From Silvimonas soli (lineage in GTDB: Bacteria > Pseudomonadota > Gammaproteobacteria > Burkholderiales > Chitinibacteraceae), in contig NZ_CP106736.1 of NCBI RefSeq assembly GCF_030035605.1, forward strand, positions 2,666,001-2,730,000: a stretch of 64,000 bases of DNA, written 5' to 3'. This document shows, piece by piece, positions 45,714 through 52,770 of the stretch. The notes under the pieces are model-generated. The model was not told where the DNA came from and ran no database searches. It saw only the letters and a program-made list of their open reading frames with translations. Within the stretch, counting starts at the first letter, position 1; each line of letters opens with the position of its first letter. The position numbers and the translations under genes were made by a program.

Positions 45714-46598
45714 ATGCGACGTAAAATTCCCAGCAGTTCCGCGCTCCAGGCATTTGAGGCTGCAGCCAGGCACGGCAGCTTTGCCCGCGCTGCCGAGGAA
45801 CTGGCACGCACTGAGGGCGCGGTCAGCCGCCAGATTGCCCGGCTTGAGGAATTCCTGGGAGCGGTACTGTTCGAGCGGGTGGGAAACCGTGTGCGGCTTG
45901 CCCCCAATGGCGCGCGCTATGCGGCGCAGGTGCGTGAGACGCTGGAGCGACTGGAGCGGGACAGCCTGTATTTGATGGGGCAGCCCAGTGAGGGCGCGAG
46001 CATTGAGATCGCCGCGATTCCGACTTTCGCCACTCGCTGGCTGATTCCCCGGCTGAAACGCTTTCAGGACAAGCATCCAAATATTACGGTGCATATCGCA
46101 GAACGGATGGAGCCCTTCCTGCTGGCGGGCAGTGGGTTCGATGCCGCCATTCATTTTGAACATCCTGCATGGGCAGGCATGCATCTGCATCATCTGCTGG
46201 AAGAGGTGCTTGTGCCCGTCTGCAGTCCACAGCTTCTTGAGGACGCCGGTGCCAATGCGTCACTGGATGATTTGCCACGCCTTCACCGGCGGCAAAACCC
46301 GGATGCCTGGCAGATTTATGCACAAGAGACAGGCATAACGCTGACCAATTCGGCGATTGGCGCACGGTACGATCTTCATTCCATGCTGATCGAAGCGGCG
46401 CTAGCTGGCTTGGGTGTGGCATTGGTGCCCCGACTTTACATCGGGGCCGAACTTGAACAAGGCCGCCTGGTTACGCCTTGGCCAGATGGTAAAGCGATTA
46501 CCAAAAATTTCTGCCTGGTTCTACCTGAGCAGATCGAATTGAGTGAAGCACCATTACAGGCATTTGCGACATGGATTCTTGACGAAGCCCGGGCCTGA
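45714..46598 (+). CDS. LysR-family regulator (GcvA-like)
   Basis: A 294-residue LysR-type regulator starting MRRKIPSSSALQAFEAAARH. The winged helix-turn-helix is about residues 7-64 (SFARAAEELARTEGAVSRQIARLE), and the effector domain about 88-290. The SSSALQAFEAAARHGSF beginning is typical of GcvA/AmpR-like members. It diverges from the MBL/tautomerase operon, with a good dyad operator between them, so it probably regulates that operon. A longer start at 45663 is open but lacks homology. Confidence 0.9.
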   Translation: MRRKIPSSSALQAFEAAARHGSFARAAEELARTEGAVSRQIARLEEFLGAVLFERVGNRVRLAPNGARYAAQVRETLERLERDSLYLMGQPSEGASIEIAAIPTFATRWLIPRLKRFQDKHPNITVHIAERMEPFLLAGSGFDAAIHFEHPAWAGMHLHHLLEEVLVPVCSPQLLEDAGANASLDDLPRLHRRQNPDAWQIYAQETGITLTNSAIGARYDLHSMLIEAALAGLGVALVPRLYIGAELEQGRLVTPWPDGKAITKNFCLVLPEQIELSEAPLQAFATWILDEARA

Positions 46599-47206
46599 CG
46601 AGCATCACAAAAAGCCATGCTGCGGAGCTGTCATCTCCAGTCGCGCACTTCGCTGCACACTGATCGTCCGCGGGTCGCGGACGACATACTTGAAAACCAC
46701 CAAGAGGTCGTACCAAGCCGAACAGCCGCAACAGGCCGGTAGCCGCCGTATCCTTAGAGAGGCTTGGCCGTCCGCTTCGGCCGAAAACGAACCGATCTCT
46801 TGGATGCCGTGAGTGGCCGCCAGGCACCACACCTATCCCCAATACTGAACCTACATGCGACTCCAGATTACTGCCTGCGTATAAACCCTCAAAACACTCA
46901 ATTCTGAATGTTATCCAGGGCTATGAATTTAAAGAGAAAATATATCCTGATTTAAATAACCAACGACAGTAGTACTTGCCCGGGCGCAGTCGGGTATCAG
47001 GGCTGACAATTGCAAAAATATACGCAATCAACGATGCGTCCAGCCCAGGAGCGGTCCAGGTTTGCATCGAGCGCAGCAGTGCCAGGATGCGGATTGCTGC
47101 TCAGAATGCTCAACAACGAAGACGTGTAGCGAGGTTTGGTTACCTGCACCTGCAAAGGTGCGTGGCATGGTCTTTAAGCTGAATCGTACATGTGACTCCA
47201 GCCCAA
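46599..47206. other. Gene-free stretch, possible remnants
   Basis: 608 bp between convergent LysR and AraC genes. It contains CCGCTTCGGCC near 46769 (shared with other gene-free regions), and part is AT-rich. No supported gene, no clear terminator. Confidence 0.4.
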
Positions 47207-48112
47207 TCAGCTGAGAATGCTCCGCCTCCAGGTCGCCGGGCTGACGCCCACGAAGGATTTGAATACCCTCGTGAAATGACTTTGATCGGCAAATCCGCAG
47301 CTTATTGAAATCTCGGCCAGGGTGGCTTGCGTGCCACTCAACAGCGCTTTGGCGCGCTCAATGCGATGGCGCAACATCCAGCGATGCGGCGGGTCACCCG
47401 TGCTGGCCTTGAAGGCGCGAATAAAATAACTGACGGATAACCCGCTGGCGGCCGCGAGCATTTTGAGTGAGACATCCTCGTCAATCTGCGAGGCCATGGC
47501 TTCGGTAGCCCGCTTGAGCTGCCAGGGCGCCAGCATGCCGGGCCGCTCTTTGGGCGGGCGCATACCGCCAAATTTCTGCGCAAAATAGGTATATGCACCC
47601 AGCATGATGTGTTCGGCATACATGGCGCTCACTTCGTGTGGCCGCTGCAGGGCGGGCAGGAGCGCATTGCCAAGATGCCAGACGGTTTCATCGATTACGC
47701 CACCCGGCAGGCAATAAAGATGATTCACCCGCGCGACGCCCGATTCGTCGGCGATTTCGTTCAACGCCGTTTGCGAAACGGTAAACATCAGATTGTCGAA
47801 CGGGCTGATCAGATTGGCGCAGGGCAATTCCAGATGATTGACCACACTGGTCGTGCGCTCAGCATAAGAACCGCGATGGATGCAACGACCATCCAGAAAC
47901 AATTCCCTTTGTTTTTGCTCCCGCAATTGCAACATTACGGAAAAAACCGCATCGACCCGCGGTGGCGTCACGATGCCATGTCCGGGTGTGTCCCGGCGCA
48001 GGCGCGACACCAGCAGGCGTGATGTTTTGGGGCCTTTGGTGATGAGTTGCGACACCGAGTCAGCCTGGAACTTCTCTACAAATTTGCTTCCGTAATCAAG
48101 ATCGGATTGCAC
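47207..48112 (-). CDS. AraC-family transcriptional regulator
   Basis: A 301-residue regulator. The C-terminal AraC DNA-binding domain (about 195-295) has two helix-turn-helix motifs: SLKMLAAASGLSVSYFIRAF and EISISCGFADQSHFTRVFKS. The N-terminal region (1-180) is a weakly conserved effector domain. The GTG at 48112 has AGGAG 7 bp upstream and is preferred over the TTG at 48151. It diverges from the three-hydrolase operon across 298 bp that contain a nested dyad, so it probably regulates that operon. The ligand is unknown. Confidence 0.9.
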   Translation of the reverse strand: MQSDLDYGSKFVEKFQADSVSQLITKGPKTSRLLVSRLRRDTPGHGIVTPPRVDAVFSVMLQLREQKQRELFLDGRCIHRGSYAERTTSVVNHLELPCANLISPFDNLMFTVSQTALNEIADESGVARVNHLYCLPGGVIDETVWHLGNALLPALQRPHEVSAMYAEHIMLGAYTYFAQKFGGMRPPKERPGMLAPWQLKRATEAMASQIDEDVSLKMLAAASGLSVSYFIRAFKASTGDPPHRWMLRHRIERAKALLSGTQATLAEISISCGFADQSHFTRVFKSFVGVSPATWRRSILS

Positions 48113-48287
48113 GTTTTGCTCCTCATGGAGAAGTCGGCCTCCAGCTCCCAACCGGGCTCACCAGCTTACCGTGATCTGTCCATTAGCAAACAAATAATTG
48201 ACGAAAGCATAAATCAACCCGAGCCGGGCGGGTCTTGAATGTTATTGCTCTTTTTAGACTGAAATTGCAGCAATACCGATGCAGAGC

Positions 48288-48353
48288 GCTTGATTGCGTC
48301 GAAAAATGGCGAAAAAAAGGGCATATTTTCGCCAAGAAAAACGTTAATCAAGC
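48288..48353. promoter_or_regulatory. Coaxial nested dyad in the AraC / hydrolase divergent region
   Basis: Outer arms GCTTGATT (48288) and AATCAAGC (48346) and inner arms TGGCGAAAA (48307) and TTTTCGCCA (48326) share exactly the same centre at 48320.5. The dyad ends 57 bp before the hydrolase start. It could be a multi-site operator or form a large cruciform or hairpin. Confidence 0.5.
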
Positions 48354-48410
48354 AAGATTCGTAGCTTTCACGGTGCTTTGATGCGATCACCTAACGCAAG
48401 GAGGATCGCA

Positions 48411-49340
48411 ATGAAACGAGCACTAGTGATTCTGGGCGCCCTGCTGGCACTGTCTGAAGCAGCATGGGCAGACTCCACAACGTTCCCAAGCGGTTTTCGC
48501 ACGCAAGAGATTGCGTCCAATGGCACCACCATTCACGTTCGCGTGGGTGGCCGCGGCCCGGCAGTGCTGCTACTGCACGGCTATGGCGACACTGGCGATA
48601 TGTGGGCCCCGCTGGCGGCAGAGTTGATGCGTGACCACACAGTGATCGCGCCAGACCTGCGGGGCATGGGTTTGTCTGCGGTCGCCACCGACGGCTTTAG
48701 CAAGAAAAATGAAGCCGAAGATGTTGCAGGTGTGCTGGACGCGCTCAAGGTGCAACAGGCTGTCGTCGTCGGCCACGACATTGGCAATATGGTCGCGTTT
48801 GCCTTTGCCGAATCCCACCCTGACCGCACCACTCGCCTGATCATGATGGACGCTCCCGTACCCGGCGTTGGCCCGTGGGACGACATCCTCAAAAGCCCAC
48901 TGCTGTGGCATTTCCGTTTTGGCGGGCCGGATATGGAACGCCTTGTCGCCGGGCGTGAGCGCATATATCTGGACCGGTTCTGGAATGATTTCTCCGCCGA
49001 CCCGGCGCATTTTCCGGAAGACTCACGCCGTCACTATGCCGCGCTGTATGCCCAGCCCGGGCGCATGCACGCCGGTTTCCTGCAATTTGCCGCATTTGAC
49101 CAGGATGTGATCGACAACCGGCAGTCTGTCTCGCGCGGACGTCTGCAAATGCCGGTCCTGGCCATCGGTGGCGGGCATTCACTGGGCGCAACCATGGCCT
49201 ACATCATGCGTTTTGCTGCGGACAACGTACAGCAAGTGGTGATCGCCGATTCCGGCCATTGGTTGATGGAAGAACAGCCCTCGCAAACTGTTGGGGCCAT
49301 TCGCAGCTTTATCGACCGGCCCGCTGCCCAGTGTCGCTGA
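48411..49340 (+). CDS. Exported alpha/beta hydrolase (epoxide-hydrolase-like)
   Basis: A 309-residue alpha/beta hydrolase with a signal peptide (MKRALVILGALLALSEAAWA, cut before DST), so it acts in the periplasm or outside. The oxyanion region is LLHGYGDTGDMW, the nucleophile elbow VVGHDIGNMVAFAF has Asp rather than Ser (GHDIG), and the catalytic His is in DSGHWLMEEQP. An Asp nucleophile is characteristic of epoxide hydrolases and haloalkane/fluoroacetate dehalogenases. The ATG at 48411 has AAGGAGG upstream. It is first in an operon with an isochorismatase-like hydrolase and a lysophospholipase-like hydrolase. Confidence 0.88.
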   Translation: MKRALVILGALLALSEAAWADSTTFPSGFRTQEIASNGTTIHVRVGGRGPAVLLLHGYGDTGDMWAPLAAELMRDHTVIAPDLRGMGLSAVATDGFSKKNEAEDVAGVLDALKVQQAVVVGHDIGNMVAFAFAESHPDRTTRLIMMDAPVPGVGPWDDILKSPLLWHFRFGGPDMERLVAGRERIYLDRFWNDFSADPAHFPEDSRRHYAALYAQPGRMHAGFLQFAAFDQDVIDNRQSVSRGRLQMPVLAIGGGHSLGATMAYIMRFAADNVQQVVIADSGHWLMEEQPSQTVGAIRSFIDRPAAQCR

Positions 49341-49365
49341 TGGCCTTGCACGCCTTGAGGAGAGC

Positions 49366-49980
49366 ATGATGACTTCATATTCGAAACCGCGTGACGCCAC
49401 AGACGACCATCTGATCACACCGCATAACGCCGCGATCCTGATCATCGATTTCCAGCCCGTTCAGGTGTCGTCGATTGCCTCGCGCCCCAAGCGCGAACTG
49501 GTCGCCAACATTACCGCCCTGGCACGGATCGCCAAACTGTATGAAATGCCGGTGGTGCTGACTTCGGTCAATGTCAAAACCGGTCGTAACCAGCCCACCA
49601 TCCACCAGATCACCGACGTTCTTTCCGGCGTAGAGGTGATTGATCGCACCTCCATCAATGCGTGGGAAGATGAGGACTTCAATCGCGCGGTCAAGGCGAC
49701 CGGGCGCAAGAAGCTGGTGATGGCCGCGCTGTGGACCGAAGTCTGCCTGGTACACCCGGCCCTGGACGCACTGCAGGAAGGTTTTGAGGTTTACCCGGTG
49801 GTCGATTGCGTCGGTGGGACGTCGCTGGAAGCGCATCAGGCCGGCTTGCAACGACTGATTCAGGCTGGTGGCAGGCCGACTTCCTGGGTGCAATTGATTT
49901 GTGAGTTGCAGCGGGACTGGAACCGCGAAGAAACGGTGCCAGGCTTTGCCGACATTCTCTTTGCCATTGAAGGCCATTAA
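49366..49980 (+). CDS. Isochorismatase-family cysteine hydrolase
   Basis: A 204-residue member of the isochorismatase/nicotinamidase-like superfamily. Catalytic Asp is in ILIIDFQPVQ near residue 25, Lys lies in the central region, and the nucleophilic Cys in LWTEVCLVHPALDAL near residue 131. YPVVDCVGGTSLEAHQAGLQ is the usual following segment. Cytoplasmic. GAGGAG precedes ATGATG at 49366. In the operon it lies between two alpha/beta hydrolases (26 bp after the first, 2 bp before the next). The substrate is unknown; similar proteins hydrolyse amides or act on hydrolase products. Confidence 0.88.
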   Translation: MMTSYSKPRDATDDHLITPHNAAILIIDFQPVQVSSIASRPKRELVANITALARIAKLYEMPVVLTSVNVKTGRNQPTIHQITDVLSGVEVIDRTSINAWEDEDFNRAVKATGRKKLVMAALWTEVCLVHPALDALQEGFEVYPVVDCVGGTSLEAHQAGLQRLIQAGGRPTSWVQLICELQRDWNREETVPGFADILFAIEGH

Positions 49981-49982
49981 AC

Positions 49983-50819
49983 ATGGCGGGAATGCGGGAA
50001 GAAACTATCCGTGGGGGCGCCGGTGCGTTGTTTGTCCGCACCTGGCTGCCCGACCAACGGCCACGGGCCTTGATCGCCATCTGTCATGGCTTCAACGCCC
50101 ACAGCGGGTACTACCAGTGGGTGGGCGAACAGTGCGCTGCAGCGGGCTACGCCGCCTGCGCAGTGGATCTGCGCGGGCGCGGAAAGTCTGGCGGCGTGCG
50201 TTATTACGTCGAGAGTTTTGACGACTATGTCAGCGATCTGGCCGTGCTGGTGAACCACGCCCGGTCAATGGTGCCCGATGTACCGCTGTTTGTGCTTGGC
50301 CACAGCGCTGGCGGCGTGGTCGCCTGCCTTTTTACGCTGGTGCACGGCTCAGCGGTGGCAGGGTTGATTTGCGAGGACTTCGCCTTTGAAGTCCCGGCGC
50401 CTGATTTTGCCTTGCAAGTGCTCAAAGGGATCAGTCATATCGCCCCCCGTGCGCGGGCATTGCGGTTGAAGAATGCCGACTTCTCGCGAGATCCGCACGT
50501 AGTGCAAGCCATGAATGACGACCCTTTGATCGAAGGCGAAGCGCAGCCTTTCGCCACCGTGGCCTCGCTGGTGCGGGCCAATGAGCGCCTCAGGCAATCG
50601 TTTTCCTCGCTGGTTACGCCAGTGCTGATTCTGCATGGTATGAATGATAAGGCCGCCCGACTTGGCGGCAGCGAGTATTTTTTTGAGCATGCTGGCGCGC
50701 AAGACAAAACCCTCAAGCTGTACGAGGGGCGATTGCACGATCCGCTAAACGATATCGGCAAAGCGGATGTGATGGCGGATGTGCTGAACTGGATCGCAGC
50801 ACGGACGTCCCAAAGCTAG
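49983..50819 (+). CDS. Alpha/beta hydrolase (monoglyceride/lysophospholipase-like)
   Basis: A 278-residue hydrolase of the serine aminopeptidase S33/lysophospholipase group. HGFNAHSGYYQW is the oxyanion region, GHSAGGVVACL is the nucleophile elbow with catalytic Ser near residue 107, and the C-terminal Asp and His are in HGMNDKAARL and GRLHDPLND. No signal peptide. It starts 2 bp after the isochorismatase-like stop, so translation is coupled. It is the last gene of the AraC-associated operon. Ester substrates are likely; specificity is unknown. Confidence 0.9.
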   Translation: MAGMREETIRGGAGALFVRTWLPDQRPRALIAICHGFNAHSGYYQWVGEQCAAAGYAACAVDLRGRGKSGGVRYYVESFDDYVSDLAVLVNHARSMVPDVPLFVLGHSAGGVVACLFTLVHGSAVAGLICEDFAFEVPAPDFALQVLKGISHIAPRARALRLKNADFSRDPHVVQAMNDDPLIEGEAQPFATVASLVRANERLRQSFSSLVTPVLILHGMNDKAARLGGSEYFFEHAGAQDKTLKLYEGRLHDPLNDIGKADVMADVLNWIAARTSQS

Positions 50820-50878
50820 GCTGAATTGTGCGGCCAACGGTCCAGTCTGGCGTTGTCAGCGCAGCAGCCTCTGGCTTT

Positions 50879-51172
50879 TCAGTCTTGCGTTTCAACGATG
50901 AACATGCGTGCTTGCTGAGCCAACCGGCGTTCAGCTTTGATAGGCGCATACTTCTCCGAGTTGTAGAACGCCTGTGCCAGAGCCAGCGTTGCAAACTCAA
51001 ATACGCCCGCCATTGGCAATGGCGCTTCATCTCCTTCCAGGACCTGAGCCACGGGTCCGAAATGCAGAATCTTCCCGCCTGCCTCTTCCAGCGCCGACAG
51101 AAAGCGTGGCGCGAGTTCGGTTTGTCTGGCGGCATCAATGACTCGCAGATTTACGTGAACATAGGCAGGCAT
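50879..51172 (-). CDS. DUF1330 family protein
   Basis: A 97-residue protein with the DUF1330 ferredoxin-like pattern: MPAYVHVNLRVIDAARQTEL, GGKILHFGPVAQVLEGD, then FNFA-type strand FEFATLALAQAFYNSEKYAP (YNSxxYxxI is the hallmark). The ATG at 51172 has GAGGAG upstream. It diverges from a MarR regulator. Members form dimeric alpha-beta barrels; the function is unknown, but they often sit in catabolic operons. Confidence 0.88.
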   Translation of the reverse strand: MPAYVHVNLRVIDAARQTELAPRFLSALEEAGGKILHFGPVAQVLEGDEAPLPMAGVFEFATLALAQAFYNSEKYAPIKAERRLAQQARMFIVETQD

Positions 51173-51191
51173 TTCTTTCTCCTCATCCATA

Positions 51192-51211
51192 AATAATGCA
51201 TATACACTATT
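51192..51211. promoter_or_regulatory. MarR-type operator candidate
   Basis: AATAATGCATATACACTATT is an imperfect 20-bp dyad (8 of 10 positions symmetric), AT-rich, between the DUF1330 gene (20 bp away) and the MarR gene (33 bp away), as expected of a MarR dimer site. Confidence 0.5.
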
Positions 51212-51243
51212 GGTTGGTACTCAGCGCTGTCAAGGAGTGAGAC

Positions 51244-51702
51244 GTGGATGGTTTTGATCCAGAGTCTTTGAAGAATGTTGCCGCAGCGTGTCCAGGCTTC
51301 CAGGCCCGCGCGACGGCGCGTGCGCTCACGCGTTATTACAATGCCTGCTTCAAGCCATTGGGCCTGACGGCGGAGCAGTTCAGCCTGTTGGTCGGGATCG
51401 GGGCAGACGAGGGAGCGACGGTTGTCGGGCTCGCCGAGCAGGCAGGGGTTGATCCGACGACCCTCAGCCGCAATGTCCTGAATCTGGAAAACCGGAAGCT
51501 GGTTTGTGCGACAGGCGGGCGCGGGCGGGCAGGCAAACAATTGGCTTTGACATCGTCCGGACACCAGCTTTTGACTGATGCTTTTCCGGTATGGAATGCA
51601 GCCAGGGCGGAACTTGCCGAGCAGATCGGCGAAGATAAGCTTTGTACTGCGCTGCAGGCTATGGCCAAGCTAGCAGAGGCCGCAGACTTTCCGGCTACAT
51701 GA
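51244..51702 (+). CDS. MarR-family transcriptional regulator
   Basis: A 152-residue MarR-type repressor with the winged helix-turn-helix near residues 55-100 (VVGLAEQAGVDPTTLSRNVL, then ENRKLVCATGGRGRAGKQLA). Terminal helices form the dimer interface. It starts at a GTG at 51244, with AAGGAG upstream. It diverges from DUF1330, with an AT-rich dyad between them, so it probably represses that gene and itself. The ligand is unknown; phenolics are usual for the family. Confidence 0.9.
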   Translation: MDGFDPESLKNVAAACPGFQARATARALTRYYNACFKPLGLTAEQFSLLVGIGADEGATVVGLAEQAGVDPTTLSRNVLNLENRKLVCATGGRGRAGKQLALTSSGHQLLTDAFPVWNAARAELAEQIGEDKLCTALQAMAKLAEAADFPAT

Positions 51703-51811
51703 CGGATTCAGGTCGGTATTTTTCGCCTTGGGTAGGGTCGACGTTTGTTCAGGCCATCGTGATGAACCGTGGCCTGCCAACGTTATGCCAGGGCGAGTTC
51801 AACCGCGTCGC

Positions 51812-52282
51812 CTAGAATTTCGGACCGGCAGCTTGATCAACCAGCACGCAGTTTGCGTTGAAATCCGCAAACGAACTGGTTAGCAATAATTGGCCAGTCA
51901 TGCGGTCGATTTTTACCTTGGGCTTGTTGAACATATTGAATTTAAGGCCTCCGGTAATTTCTTTGTCACCGATAAAAGCATCATTAAGCGTATACCAGGC
52001 CTCCTTGCCGTCACTCAATGGCGGCACCAGCGCCGGGGGTAATTTCAGCCGGACCGTGGAAGCGGACATTTCAACCGTCGCCGTGCCGGAAAATGGTTTG
52101 CGGACAGTCGTTGAACTGGTGGTGCTTTTATCAAACTCATGCGTTTTGTAGTTGTAATCCTGGCCGTTGGTCATCTGTACATCACTGACTGTGCCGGAGC
52201 CATTGCAGGCTAATGTCATATCTTGCGCATGGGTTAACCCAATCAGACTTGATAACGCCAGCGCTGTTAATGCTACTTTCAT
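51812..52282 (-). CDS. Secreted hypothetical protein (156 aa)
   Basis: A 156-residue exported protein with signal peptide MKVALTALALSSLIGLTHAQ (cut after THA). The mature part is beta-rich with two cysteines (LACNGSG and NANCVLV) that may pair. GLKFNMFNKPKVKIDRMTGQ and the end FADFNANCVLVDQAAGPKF are its most distinctive parts. No family recognised. No operon partner; periplasmic location is inferred. Confidence 0.75.
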   Translation of the reverse strand: MKVALTALALSSLIGLTHAQDMTLACNGSGTVSDVQMTNGQDYNYKTHEFDKSTTSSTTVRKPFSGTATVEMSASTVRLKLPPALVPPLSDGKEAWYTLNDAFIGDKEITGGLKFNMFNKPKVKIDRMTGQLLLTSSFADFNANCVLVDQAAGPKF

Positions 52283-52770
52283 TGTCTGTCCTTTATTGGT
52301 TCCGGCGAGCTAGCCGCAACACGCCACAGAATCGGGCATGTAAACCGACATCGTCAACGCAAATGTCGATTCCAGTAATACGGCCCTGTGACTTGCGGAA
52401 ATCGATCAAGTGCCCGAGTGCCAGGTTCTGCTTCGAGATTTAACGCCCTCTGCCATCTTTCCCTTTCAGCTCAAAGATAGCCTCACCACTGTGTGATGCC
52501 TCCGGGAAGGCGTCCCCCCTTGTTCGGCCATCGCTGTTTGCGATGTAACCGGATTGTCACGGCAGTTACATATGCCACTGTCACAATCCGCTGCACTCTA
52601 CTCATGGCACATGCGTCTTCTCAGACATCCTGGAAGTCGCGTTACTTACCCACGAGGAAGTAACCACTCTGATCCGCCAACGAATCTCGATCGGACGCCA
52701 AAGACAAAGAGCACGAAGCCGATCAACTCGCGCCTGCTTATAAAAAAATCCTGTTCCCCCCTGGAGCATC
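52283..52770. other. Gene-free stretch
   Basis: 488 bp between divergent genes. No gene, repeat or terminator with support. GGAG at 52762 serves the lipoprotein below. Confidence 0.45.

Noticed and set aside
46605..46832. 75-codon minus-strand frame between LysR and AraC genes
   Set aside because: No ribosome site, no recognisable family, and located in a stretch with shared intergenic words.
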